Positions 7,981 through 15,847 of a stretch of 44,102 nt of DNA are shown here, one piece after another. This stretch comes from an uncultured Muribaculaceae bacterium. GTDB taxonomy: Bacteria > Bacteroidota > Bacteroidia > Bacteroidales > Muribaculaceae. Below the pieces are notes generated by a model. It worked only from the letters and a program-made list of their open reading frames with translations, did no database searches and was not told where the DNA came from. How positions within the stretch are numbered: position 1 is the stretch's first letter; every line of letters starts with the position of its first letter. The stretch covers positions 1-44,102 of the forward strand of contig CALUIB010000022.1 of NCBI GenBank assembly GCA_944320595.1. The letters run 5' to 3'. A program made the position numbers and the translations under genes.

Positions 7981-8445
7981 CTATTTGTTCCGTGTAATGT
8001 CGATGCCAACCTCCGATATATGGCTCAGCGTGTCGCACGGCATCGACTGCCACACCAGTATCACCGATGCCGAGTCCAAGCGCACTCCATCGGCCACCGG
8101 CACTTGGCACTGGTAGAGCGAGCCGAAACCTTCGCTCGTCCAGTTGCCGTTGCGGTCGGCAAGCGGCATGGCCACCGTGCGGCGCAACACAAGCGAGTCG
8201 CCGTCGAGCACATCCACCGTAAAGTGCGCCGAGGCATACTCATATTCGTTGTCGTGCCTCACCGACAGCTTAATTCCCATGCCGTCGCCCTCGGCGCATG
8301 GCTTAAAGTAGCAAGGCACAGAGCGCAGCCATTGATGGTCCGGCAAGTGCACGAAACGTGAATATTCCTCCTCACCTCCGCCACCCGAACAAGCAGCCAC
8401 CGACAGAGCTACCAATGCTATGGCACAAAAGTTCCTTATCGTCAT
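7981..8445 (-). CDS. gldH: Gliding motility lipoprotein GldH
   Basis: A 154-residue lipoprotein. The N-terminus MTIRNFCAIALVALSVAACSGGGGEEEY is a type II signal peptide with the lipobox Cys at about residue 19, followed by a Gly stretch and acidic residues that resemble the Bacteroidetes surface-export signal. The mature part fits GldH: PLADRNGNWTSEGFGSLYQC, then WQSMPCDTLSHISEVGIDI at the end. GldH is required for gliding in flavobacteria and is kept in many non-gliding Bacteroidales, where it is linked to the type IX secretion/gliding machinery; its exact job is unclear. It sits 7 bp after the TraB/GumN gene in the same operon. Confidence 0.82.
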   Translation of the reverse strand: MTIRNFCAIALVALSVAACSGGGGEEEYSRFVHLPDHQWLRSVPCYFKPCAEGDGMGIKLSVRHDNEYEYASAHFTVDVLDGDSLVLRRTVAMPLADRNGNWTSEGFGSLYQCQVPVADGVRLDSASVILVWQSMPCDTLSHISEVGIDITRNK

Positions 8446-8452
8446 TGCGGCA

Positions 8453-9340
8453 TTATTTTACTGGTGTAACCGTGTATCCGGCATTTCGGAGCAACGAAAG
8501 CACCCCTTTCTCGCCCGGCAAGTGCCCTGCACCCACCACTATGAATGTCGAGGCCTGCGGCAAAATGGTGGAAACAAGTTTCTCGGTCCATGCCTCGTTG
8601 CGCCCGTACAGCAACGTGTCGAGTTCATATTGCGACATTCCCATTTCGGAATTGCCAATCATTTCAAGCATCGCGTCAAGGTCTTGCCGTGCATAGATGT
8701 CGGCAAGCATGCGTGTATATTCCATATACAGCGTTTCATCGCGCAGCATTTTTATCAAGTCTTGCGCCTGACATGAAATAGGCGAGCCAAACAGCACTTT
8801 CAGCTGGTATTCAGCCGTCTCAAGCCCTCCGACCTTCATACCGCGCTCCTTGGCCTTTTGCTGCAGCAGGGCGTCGATTTGCTGCGACGGGTCAAACCCC
8901 TTGAATGTGGCTGCTGCCTGCATCACGGCAATTTGCGCACTCAGAGCGGCAGGCTTCAGCAAGTCGAATTGCGCGGCAGGCAGGTGGAAGTATTTTTGAG
9001 TAGCCGCGTCCACCATTTTCATCTCGTCGGCAGTCAGCACCTTGCCAAGCGTGCTGTCGGCAGGTGCCATTGCGTATTTCAGGGATTGCGCCGCCACATC
9101 CTGCGTAGCACTCTCCATGTCGATTTCACCATAAAGTTGCGAACAGGCCGCAAACGCATCATTGAACCCGGCAATGCCGTCGAGCATCGAGGCCGGTGCC
9201 ACATGGTGAGTGCCTATGATATACGAGTCGGGGCCTCCGTGACCCGATATTTTCCACAATATTTGCGCCTCGGCAGCTGCCATGCTTATCACCGCCACAG
9301 CGAACAGCATTGCCAGCCTAAAAATCGACATTTTTTTCAT
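8453..9340 (-). CDS. TraB/GumN family secreted protein
   Basis: A 295-residue protein with a cleavable signal peptide (MKKMSIFRLAMLFAVAVISM..., cut near AEA-QIL) and a TraB/PrgY/GumN domain filling the rest. The two family hallmarks are present: YIIGTHHVAP near residue 40 (GxxH) and VGAGHLPGEKGVLSLLRNAGY near the C-terminus (GxGHLxG...GVxxLL..GY). Eukaryotic Tiki proteins of this clan are metal-dependent proteases and bacterial ones are thought to be proteases, but few are characterised. It is the first gene of the operon with gldH, the HAD phosphatase and the M24 peptidase, with the promoter element immediately upstream. Confidence 0.88.
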   Translation of the reverse strand: MKKMSIFRLAMLFAVAVISMAAAEAQILWKISGHGGPDSYIIGTHHVAPASMLDGIAGFNDAFAACSQLYGEIDMESATQDVAAQSLKYAMAPADSTLGKVLTADEMKMVDAATQKYFHLPAAQFDLLKPAALSAQIAVMQAAATFKGFDPSQQIDALLQQKAKERGMKVGGLETAEYQLKVLFGSPISCQAQDLIKMLRDETLYMEYTRMLADIYARQDLDAMLEMIGNSEMGMSQYELDTLLYGRNEAWTEKLVSTILPQASTFIVVGAGHLPGEKGVLSLLRNAGYTVTPVK

Positions 9341-9356
9341 AACAAATTCTTATATT

Positions 9357-9432
9357 TGCAAAGATAATGCAAGGCGGGAGCAGAACAAAACAAACTCGCT
9401 TGTTTTTTATGCCAAGCCGAAACTTATTTTAT
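9357..9432 (-). promoter_or_regulatory. Extended promoter element, copy B (TraB/GumN-gldH operon)
   Basis: Reading towards the gene it ends in TTGCATTATCTTTGCA with the -7 box TATCTTTG (complement of 9359-9366), 18 bp before the ATG at 9340. Upstream it aligns with copy A over about 75 bp, including CGGGAGCAGAAC versus CGAGAGCAAAAC, then CGCTTG, TTATGCC and TATTTTATG. Confidence 0.5.
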
Positions 9433-9495
9433 GAACGGATAATGCAACTTTTTGCATTGATGGTTGCATCTAATCAATAAAAAATACTCACGATT

Positions 9496-10491
9496 ATGAT
9501 TAATATGATTAACAAAATTGCTATCATGGTGGTTGCTTGCGCGGCATTGATACTACCGCAAGTGTGCAACGGGGCATCGGTCGAGACTGTCAGACCGAGC
9601 GGCAAAATTATTTCCAAGACAGCCAGCATAGAACAGCCGTTCCATGCCATAGAGGCTCTCAGCATGAAAAAGGTGGTTTACAACACAGGCAGCCAGACCA
9701 GTGTGCGCATCGACGGGTCGGACAACCTTGTGCCACTTGTCGAAACCATGGTTGACGACGGACGGCTGCTGATAAAATACCGTGGCCGGGGCATAAGGAT
9801 AGTCGGCAACGAAGATGTCACAGTATATGTCACTGCTCCAGCCGTGCGCAGCTTTGAGGTGAAAGGCTCAAGCAGCATTTCTATAAATTCGCGGCTCGAC
9901 GTGGCAGGCAAGGATGCCACGCTGACGGTGAACGGCCCAGGCGACATATCGGCCAAAGCTGTGTCATGCCGCTCGTTCAAGGGTGTTGTCAATGGCTCGG
10001 GCGACCTTGACATCAATTCGCGTGTCGATGCCTCGGGCGACATTGACCTGACAGTAAACGGCTCGGGCAACGCCGAGGTGGATGCAATAAGCTGCAAACG
10101 CAGCACAGTCACGCTGCAAGGCTCGGGCGACATATCGGTAGATGCCGTAAAAGCATCGGAACTGGCTGTGACGGTAAACGGCTCGGGCGATGCCGAATGC
10201 AACGAAATCGCAGCTACCACAGTCAAAGCCGAACTGTCGGGTTCGGGCGACATAGCCGTTGATGGCAAGTCGAAGAATGCCAATCTGACTGCCAACGCAT
10301 CGGGCGACATATCCGCAGAGGACTTGCAAGCCGACAATGTAAAAGCCTTAGTCAATGGCTCGGGCGAAATCAATTGCTATGCGGCAAATACTCTCGATGC
10401 CACTATCAACGGTTCGGGCGAAGTGCGCTACGGTGGCTCGCCACAAGTGACCGCCCATGGGCGCAATCGTGACAACATCTCCCGCAACTAA
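9496..10491 (+). CDS. DUF2807 (head GIN domain) secreted protein with GSG repeats
   Basis: A 331-residue exported protein with a hydrophobic signal sequence (residues 1-27). After a region with FHAIEALSMKKVVYNTG and VPLVETMVDDGRLLIKY, typical of DUF2807 'head GIN' autotransporter-like domains, the rest is a right-handed beta-solenoid-like array: nine turns about 20-25 residues apart, each ending in a G-S/P-G-(D/N/E) corner (GPGDIS, NGSGDLDI, NGSGNAEV, QGSGDISV, NGSGDAEC, SGSGDIAV, NASGDISA, NGSGEINC, NGSGEVRY). The family is common on Bacteroidetes envelopes; its function is unknown. A paralogue follows 50 bp later. I choose the first ATG (9496); a second in-frame ATG follows three codons on. 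Confidence 0.88.
   Translation: MINMINKIAIMVVACAALILPQVCNGASVETVRPSGKIISKTASIEQPFHAIEALSMKKVVYNTGSQTSVRIDGSDNLVPLVETMVDDGRLLIKYRGRGIRIVGNEDVTVYVTAPAVRSFEVKGSSSISINSRLDVAGKDATLTVNGPGDISAKAVSCRSFKGVVNGSGDLDINSRVDASGDIDLTVNGSGNAEVDAISCKRSTVTLQGSGDISVDAVKASELAVTVNGSGDAECNEIAATTVKAELSGSGDIAVDGKSKNANLTANASGDISAEDLQADNVKALVNGSGEINCYAANTLDATINGSGEVRYGGSPQVTAHGRNRDNISRN
9928..10440 (+). repeat. Repeated ggctcgggcgaca-type motif coding GSGD turns
   Basis: Inside the first DUF2807 gene the words ggctcgggcga or close variants recur about every 60-75 bp (for example 9993, 10059, 10122, 10182), encoding the GSGD corners. The second gene carries ggcgtgggc in the matching positions instead. Confidence 0.6.
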
Positions 10492-10541
10492 CCTTGGCAA
10501 CCGCAGGTATTTCGCAACTTAACAACATAAAAAACATAGTC

Positions 10542-11252
10542 ATGATACTTTCAACGAAACATTTGGTAATAGCATTCCTGCTATTGTGTGTTTCTGCGGC
10601 TTTCGCCAAAGAGATGCTTACCCCCAGCAAGAATATCATAACACGTACCGAGAAACCTGGCAACTTTAACTCGGTATCGCTTGACGGCGTGATGGACGTG
10701 GTTTGCAAAGCTGGCAAAGAGCTGAAAATTGAAATAAAAGGCCCCGACAATGTGGTGCCACACGTTGAATATGGCATCAAGGGCGGCAAGATGTCATTAA
10801 AATACAAAAACGGGGTGAAATTCAAAAAGAATCCCGGTGTGACGGTATATGTCACGGCACCGGCGCTTAACGGATATACAATAACAGGCGTGGGCGACAT
10901 ATCTGCATCGGGACTTGCCACCGACGACCTGAATATAACCATTACCGGCGTGGGCAATGTGAAAGCCGACGGGATAAAAGCCGACAACGCCGACCTGTCG
11001 GTTACCGGCGTGGGCAATATTTCTATCGACGGCTCGGCGAAGAGCGCCAAAATGAGTGTCAGCGGCGTGGGCGACATAAATGCTTACGAATTTTCAGCCG
11101 CCAACGTCACAGCCTCGGTGTCGGGCGTGGGCAACATCAATTGCCGAGCCGAGGAAACACTTAAAGCCAGTGCACCTGGCGTAGGCGGCATCAACTACAA
11201 AGGCTCGCCCCGAGTGTCGGGTAACAAGAATAAAGTCCACCACGCCAATTGA
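10542..11252 (+). CDS. DUF2807 secreted protein with GVG repeats (paralogue)
   Basis: A 236-residue paralogue of the preceding gene. I start it at ATG 10542, which gives a clean signal peptide (MILSTKHLVIAFLLLCVSAAFAK); the frame is open 16 codons further upstream to ATG 10494 but that would bury the signal. The head region matches its neighbour (FNSVSLDGVMDVVCKAG, KGPDNVVPHVEYGIKGGKMSLKY, GVTVYVTAPAL). The solenoid part has GVG corners in place of GSG (GVGDIS, GVGNVK, GVGNIS, GVGDIN, GVGNIN, GVGGIN). Likely co-transcribed with the first gene; a terminator follows directly. Confidence 0.87.
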   Translation: MILSTKHLVIAFLLLCVSAAFAKEMLTPSKNIITRTEKPGNFNSVSLDGVMDVVCKAGKELKIEIKGPDNVVPHVEYGIKGGKMSLKYKNGVKFKKNPGVTVYVTAPALNGYTITGVGDISASGLATDDLNITITGVGNVKADGIKADNADLSVTGVGNISIDGSAKSAKMSVSGVGDINAYEFSAANVTASVSGVGNINCRAEETLKASAPGVGGINYKGSPRVSGNKNKVHHAN

Positions 11253-11278
11253 CCCAGCCCGTTAACCATCATACTGAA

Positions 11279-11324
11279 TAAGCCGCAGCCTGGATGCCCA
11301 TTATTCACGGCTGCGGCTTTTTAT
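11279..11324 (+). terminator. Terminator of the DUF2807 pair
   Basis: AAGCCGCAGCC (11280-11290) pairs with GGCTGCGGCTT (11309-11319) and is followed by a short T-run. Confidence 0.8.
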
Positions 11325-11460
11325 CTCGACTTGCGAAACAGCCATTTCGGCACTGCAAACATAGTGGATTTTTTGTATGGCAGTTACTCTGATTTATTAC
11401 AAAACAACTTGCCATGTTCCTGCTACGCCGAGGGCAAACCGCAAATTCATGCAGGCATGA

Positions 11461-11492
11461 TTTGCTTTTGCGCTCGGCTTGCATTATCTTTG
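11461..11492 (+). promoter_or_regulatory. Promoter of GH2 gene (extended element, copy C)
   Basis: TTTG (11461-11464), 20-nt spacer, TATCTTTG (11485-11492). The reverse complement of 11464-11493 matches the promoter-proximal 30 bp of copies A and B, including the TGCA-N-TATCTTTGCA core. The leader is about 115 nt to ATG 11615. I see nothing else recognisable in 11325-11460. Confidence 0.6.
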
Positions 11493-11614
11493 CAATACAC
11501 AAAGAATTACAAGCTGCGGCAAGCCTACTCACCCGGTAAATTGCGGGCTTTGGCATTGATTCTTTTACCATCTCCCTAAAGCATGAGTAACTAATACATT
11601 TTTATTTTATACGT

Positions 11615-14113
11615 ATGAGGAAAATTACATTATTAATGGTCATGTTGGCATTTGTGGCAATAGGAGCATTGGCGCAAGTGCGCACTCAACAGACTTTCGA
11701 GAAAGGGTGGAAGTTCACCCGAGAAGACCAGCCCGCATTCAGCAACGTCGGGTTCGACGATGCCAAGTGGCAGTCGGTAACTGTTCCGCACGACTGGGCC
11801 ATATACGGGCCGTTTGACATCAACAACGACCGCCAAAACATGGCAATTGCCCAGGACGGGCAGACCGAGGAGATGGAACACGCCGGACGCACCGGCGGCC
11901 TGCCTTTCATCGGCGTGGGGTGGTACAGGCTTGAATTCGACGCACCGAGTTTTTCCGCAGGCAAGACGGCCACAATTCTCTTCGACGGCGCAATGAGCCA
12001 CGCCCGCGTGTGGCTCAACGGGCATGAACTCGGCTACTGGCCCTATGGCTACAACTCGTTCCACTTCGACGTTACTCCCTACTTGAAGGCCACCGGCAAC
12101 ACACTTGCCGTGCGCTTGGAGAATGAAGTGGAATCGTCGCGCTGGTATCCCGGCGCAGGCCTTTACCGCAACGTGCACCTTTTCGTCACCGAAGATGCAC
12201 ACGTGCCAGTGTGGGGAACGCAACTCACCACGCCCGAGGTGAACAAGGAATATGCCAAGGTGCACCTCATCACCAAGCTCGATATGCCCGCAGGCAAGTC
12301 GATAACCGACTACCGCATCGTTACCGAACTGCGTGACGCAGCAGGCAACGTGGTGGCATCGGCCGAGAAACAAGGCTCGCGCTACGACGGAGGCAAGGCA
12401 TTCGAGCAGGATTTCGTGCTCGACCGCCCGGCGCTGTGGTCGCCCGACAGCCCATCGCTCTACATAGCCGAGTCAAAAATCTACGAAGGCAACACGCTCA
12501 AGGACGAATACAGCACCCGTTTCGGCGTGCGCTCCATCGAGATAATACCCGGCAAGGGGTTCTTCCTCAACGGCGAGCACACCTACTTCCGCGGCGTGTG
12601 CAACCACCACGACCTGGGCCCGCTGGGCGGCATTGCCAACGATGCCGGGATACGCCGCCAGATACGCATACTCAAGGACATGGGCTGCAACGCCATACGC
12701 ACCTCCCACAATATGCCTGCACCCGAGCTTATTCGCGCCTGCGACGAAATGGGCATGATGGTGATGGCCGAGACATTCGACGAATGGAAAACGCCCAAGA
12801 TGGACAACGGATACCACAAGTTCTTCGACGAATGGGCAGAAAAGGACCTCGTGAACCTGCTCCACAACTTCCGCAACAACCCCAGCGTGGTGATGTGGTG
12901 CGTGGGCAACGAAGTGCCCGACCAGTGGCCTGGCAGCACCGGCTCGAAACTGGCCCGCTACTTGCAGGACATCTGCCACCGCGAAGACCCCACACGCCCC
13001 GTAACCCAGGGCATGGACAACCCCGATGCAGTAGTCAACAACAACATAGCCGCCACCATGGACGTGGCCGGTTTCAACTACCGCCCGCACAAGTACCAAG
13101 AGAACTACGAGAAACTGCCGCAGGAGATAATCCTTGGCAGCGAGACGGCATCCACCGTAAGCTCGCGCGGCGTTTACAAGTTCCCCGTTGTGCGCCGCTC
13201 AATGCAGAAGTATCCCGACCACCAAGCCTCGTCTTATGACGTGGAACACTGTGGCTGGTCCAACCTGCCCGAGGACGACTTCATACAGCACGACGACCTG
13301 CCATATTGCATAGGCGAATTCGTGTGGACGGGATTCGACTACCTCGGCGAACCCACCCCGTACTACAGCGATTGGCCAAGCCACTCTTCGCTCTTCGGCA
13401 TCTGCGACCTCGCAGGCCTGCCAAAGGACCGCTACTACCTCTACCGCAGCCACTGGAACAAGGAGGCCGAGACGCTGCACGTGCTGCCCCACTGGAACTG
13501 GGAAGGACGCGAAGGCGAAGTTACGCCGATATTCGTTTACACCAACTATCCCACAGCCGAAGTGTTCATCAACGGCAAGAGCCAGGGCAAGCGCACCAAG
13601 GACATGTCGATAAAGGTTTACAACACCGAAGACACCGTAGGCTCGACCCGTTTCCTGCGCCAGCAGCGTTACCGCCTGATGTGGATGGACACAAAGTATG
13701 AACCCGGCACCGTGAAAGTGGTGGCATACGACGAAAACGGCAAGGCCGTGGCCGAAACCGAGATGCACACAGCCGGCAAGCCTCACCACATAGAACTCGT
13801 TGCCGACCGCAACACAATCAAGGCCGACGGCAAAGACCTCTCGTTCGTGACCGTGAAAGTGGTTGACAAGGACGGCAACCTGTGCCCACTTGCCGACAAC
13901 GAAATCAAGTTCAAGGTGAAAGGCAAGGGCTACTACCGCGCAGGAGCCAACGGCGACCCGGCATCGCTCGAATCGTTCCAAGAGCCGCACATGCACGTGT
14001 TCAGCGGCATGATGACCGCCATTGTGTCATCGACCGAGGAACCGGGCAAGATAACACTCGAAGCCACAGGCAAAGGCTTAAAGAAAGCCACAATCGACAT
14101 AATTAGCGAATAA
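11615..14113 (+). CDS. Secreted glycoside hydrolase family 2 (beta-galactosidase-like)
   Basis: An 832-residue exported GH2 enzyme that would hydrolyse terminal beta-linked sugars, most likely galactosides. A signal peptide (residues 1-20, ...GALA-QVR) is followed by the sugar-binding jelly roll (about 25-200, with VPHDWAIYGPF and GWYRLEF), the Ig-like GH2 domain (205-310, ending FGVRSIEI) and the TIM barrel (from about 315). The acid/base is E433 in MWCVGNEVPDQ and the nucleophile E510 in ILGSETAST; RGVCNHHDLGPLGG and IRTSHN are also canonical. A C-terminal DUF4982-like and an Ig-like (invasin/Big-type) domain complete it. Some relatives are beta-glucuronidases or mannosidases. It stands alone, not in a visible polysaccharide utilisation locus. 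Confidence 0.92.
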   Translation: MRKITLLMVMLAFVAIGALAQVRTQQTFEKGWKFTREDQPAFSNVGFDDAKWQSVTVPHDWAIYGPFDINNDRQNMAIAQDGQTEEMEHAGRTGGLPFIGVGWYRLEFDAPSFSAGKTATILFDGAMSHARVWLNGHELGYWPYGYNSFHFDVTPYLKATGNTLAVRLENEVESSRWYPGAGLYRNVHLFVTEDAHVPVWGTQLTTPEVNKEYAKVHLITKLDMPAGKSITDYRIVTELRDAAGNVVASAEKQGSRYDGGKAFEQDFVLDRPALWSPDSPSLYIAESKIYEGNTLKDEYSTRFGVRSIEIIPGKGFFLNGEHTYFRGVCNHHDLGPLGGIANDAGIRRQIRILKDMGCNAIRTSHNMPAPELIRACDEMGMMVMAETFDEWKTPKMDNGYHKFFDEWAEKDLVNLLHNFRNNPSVVMWCVGNEVPDQWPGSTGSKLARYLQDICHREDPTRPVTQGMDNPDAVVNNNIAATMDVAGFNYRPHKYQENYEKLPQEIILGSETASTVSSRGVYKFPVVRRSMQKYPDHQASSYDVEHCGWSNLPEDDFIQHDDLPYCIGEFVWTGFDYLGEPTPYYSDWPSHSSLFGICDLAGLPKDRYYLYRSHWNKEAETLHVLPHWNWEGREGEVTPIFVYTNYPTAEVFINGKSQGKRTKDMSIKVYNTEDTVGSTRFLRQQRYRLMWMDTKYEPGTVKVVAYDENGKAVAETEMHTAGKPHHIELVADRNTIKADGKDLSFVTVKVVDKDGNLCPLADNEIKFKVKGKGYYRAGANGDPASLESFQEPHMHVFSGMMTAIVSSTEEPGKITLEATGKGLKKATIDIISE

Positions 14114-14139
14114 TCCACAGCAACCAGCTGAAACCATAG

Positions 14140-14190
14140 CGGCAGCCACAGGCGGAGCACAAACTCCACCAGTGGTTGCCGCCATTTTAT
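14140..14190 (+). terminator. Terminator of the GH2 gene
   Basis: CGGCAGCCAC (14140-14149) pairs with GTGGTTGCCG (14172-14181), with an inner GGAG/CTCC stem and a T-rich tail. Confidence 0.65.
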
Positions 14191-14204
14191 GCCCACACGG
14201 CTCA

Positions 14205-14250
14205 ATAAAAAAATCGCCAACCGTCTTTCAACAAGACAATTGGCGATTGA
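14205..14250 (-). terminator. Terminator of tRNA-Arg
   Basis: On the minus strand, just after the tRNA 3' end, AATCGCCAA pairs with TTGGCGATT and an eight-T run follows (complement of 14206-14213). Confidence 0.85.
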
Positions 14251-14255
14251 AATCG

Positions 14256-14327
14256 TACTCCCGAGCAGAATCGAACTGCTATCTAAAGTTTAGGAAACTT
14301 CCATTCTATCCGTTGAACTACGGGAGC
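14256..14327 (-). tRNA. tRNA-Arg (anticodon CCU)
   Basis: A complete 72-nt cloverleaf without encoded CCA. Acceptor stem GCTCCCG pairs with CGGGAGT (G1-U72 wobble) with discriminator A. D-stem GTTC/GAAT, anticodon stem GAAGT/ACTTT with loop TTCCTAA (anticodon CCT), a four-base variable loop, and T-arm AGCAG-TTCGATT-CTGCT. It reads AGG codons. It has its own promoter and terminator. tRNA genes are common integration sites, but I see no duplicated 3' end or integrase here. Confidence 0.95.
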
Positions 14328-14357
14328 CGATAATTTGTGATGATGTTTTCAAAGGCG

Positions 14358-14388
14358 CAAATTTAGCAACAAATCTTCAATCAGTCAA
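14358..14388 (-). promoter_or_regulatory. Promoter of tRNA-Arg
   Basis: -7 box TAAATTTG (complement of 14358-14365) with TTG (complement of 14386-14388) 20 nt upstream; the tRNA 5' end is 30 bp downstream. Confidence 0.5.
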
Positions 14389-14501
14389 TACCCCACCCCA
14401 CAAATGCCACAATTTTCCACAAAAAATCACGCTACGCAACTTTGGCTGAGGTACTGAAACGCCATACATTATTTTGTAAATTACCGATATTCACAAAGAA
14501 T

Positions 14502-15674
14502 TCAATCCATGCGGGATTTGTAGTCGGCATAGGTGAACTCGCGCAGCACTTCCACCAGGCCGTCGCTGTGGACATACAGGATTGACGGGTGCTGGATGCC
14601 ATTGAACATATTGGTCTTGACCGTAGTATAGTGGTTCATGTCCTCGAACGTGAGGCGGTCGCCGGCCCTCAACGGACGGGCAAAACTCCAGTCGCCCACG
14701 AAGTCGCCGCTCAGGCACGAGTTGCCGCCCATGCGGTAATTGCAGGCACCACCCGCCACCACCTCGGGCAAAGCCTCGGTTATCGTGGGCTTATATGGCA
14801 TCTCAAGGCAGTCGGGCATGTGGCATGCAAACGACACATCTATTATGGCCGTCTTTATGCCGCTGTTCTCCACCACATCGACCACCGAGGCGATAAGGTC
14901 GCCCGTGCGCCAAGTGAACGCACTGCCTGGTTCGAGCACCACTTCAAGCCCCGGATGACGCTGCTTGAAACTGCGTAGCAGATTCACCAAGTGGGCGGTG
15001 TCATACCCCTGGCGCGTCATCAAGTGTCCGCCCCCCATGTTTATCCACTTCAGCCGCGGCAGGTAGCGGCCAAACTGCTCCTCCACGGCATCGAGCACAC
15101 GTTCCAAGTCATAGGAGGTGGACTCGCAAAGGGCGTGGAAATGGAACCCCTCGATAAAGTCGGGCAATTCGCCAAGTTCGTCGGCAGTGACCCCGAAACG
15201 CGAACCCGGGCAGCAGGGATTGTAAATATCGGTCTCGATAACCGAACACATGGGATTGACACGCAGACCGCAACTCACGCGGTGGCTGCCAGCGGCGTTG
15301 TAGCGCTCCACGTCGCCACGGAACCGCTCGGCCTGCGCCACGCTGTTGAACGTGATGTGCGAGCTGCCGGCAAGGTAACGCCCGATGGTCTCGGCAGTGT
15401 AGGCCGGGCAATATGTGTGGGCAAGGCAGTCAAGCTCGTCGTTGGCAAGCTGCATCTCGTTGAGCGAGCTCGCCGTCGATGCCACCCCGTATTCGCGCAT
15501 CACGCCGAAAGTGCGCCACAGCGCATTGGCCTTGAAGGCCATTATAATCTTCACGCCGGCCTCGGCAGCCACGCGCGAAATAAGGTCGAGGTTGCTCCGC
15601 AACCTGTCTTCATATACTATATAGTAAGGCGTAGGATAAGCCTCCAAGTCGATATATTTTCCCATTCTTTCCAA
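14502..15674 (-). CDS. nspC: Carboxynorspermidine/carboxyspermidine decarboxylase
   Basis: A 390-residue PLP-dependent decarboxylase of the alanine racemase-like fold III group that converts carboxyspermidine (or carboxynorspermidine) to the polyamine, the last step of the aspartate-semialdehyde-dependent spermidine route used by many Bacteroidetes. Visible features are YPTPYYIVYEDRLRSN at the start, the PLP lysine in IMAFKANALW (K48 from the first Met), FHFHALCES, the glycine loop NMGGGHLMTRQGYD, EPGSAF, and CNYRMGGNSCLSGD near the end carrying the catalytic cysteine. The start could also be the Met three codons later. The partner carboxynorspermidine dehydrogenase is not in the window. Confidence 0.92.
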   Translation of the reverse strand: MERMGKYIDLEAYPTPYYIVYEDRLRSNLDLISRVAAEAGVKIIMAFKANALWRTFGVMREYGVASTASSLNEMQLANDELDCLAHTYCPAYTAETIGRYLAGSSHITFNSVAQAERFRGDVERYNAAGSHRVSCGLRVNPMCSVIETDIYNPCCPGSRFGVTADELGELPDFIEGFHFHALCESTSYDLERVLDAVEEQFGRYLPRLKWINMGGGHLMTRQGYDTAHLVNLLRSFKQRHPGLEVVLEPGSAFTWRTGDLIASVVDVVENSGIKTAIIDVSFACHMPDCLEMPYKPTITEALPEVVAGGACNYRMGGNSCLSGDFVGDWSFARPLRAGDRLTFEDMNHYTTVKTNMFNGIQHPSILYVHSDGLVEVLREFTYADYKSRMD

Positions 15675-15847
15675 ATTATTTCTATAAGTGGCTACAAGAC
15701 ATTGAATTATTTAAAGAATTGAACTTAAACCGCTCAATGTTATCGTTGTATCGCTCCAGCTGTATTGTCCGCTCATATTTGTTCCTATGCTTTTCGGGAG
15801 CGACAAGAAAATTCATATTTTTGAAACAATCACCCCATGAAATTAGA

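Noticed and set aside
9441-9457. Palindrome AATGCAA-CTTT-TTGCATT before the first DUF2807 gene
   Set aside because: Perfect 7-bp arms, but no -7 box fits around it and no known operator matches; kept as a note only.
14256-14327. tRNA-Arg as an integration site
   Set aside because: No integrase, no duplicated tRNA 3' end and no composition change were seen next to it.
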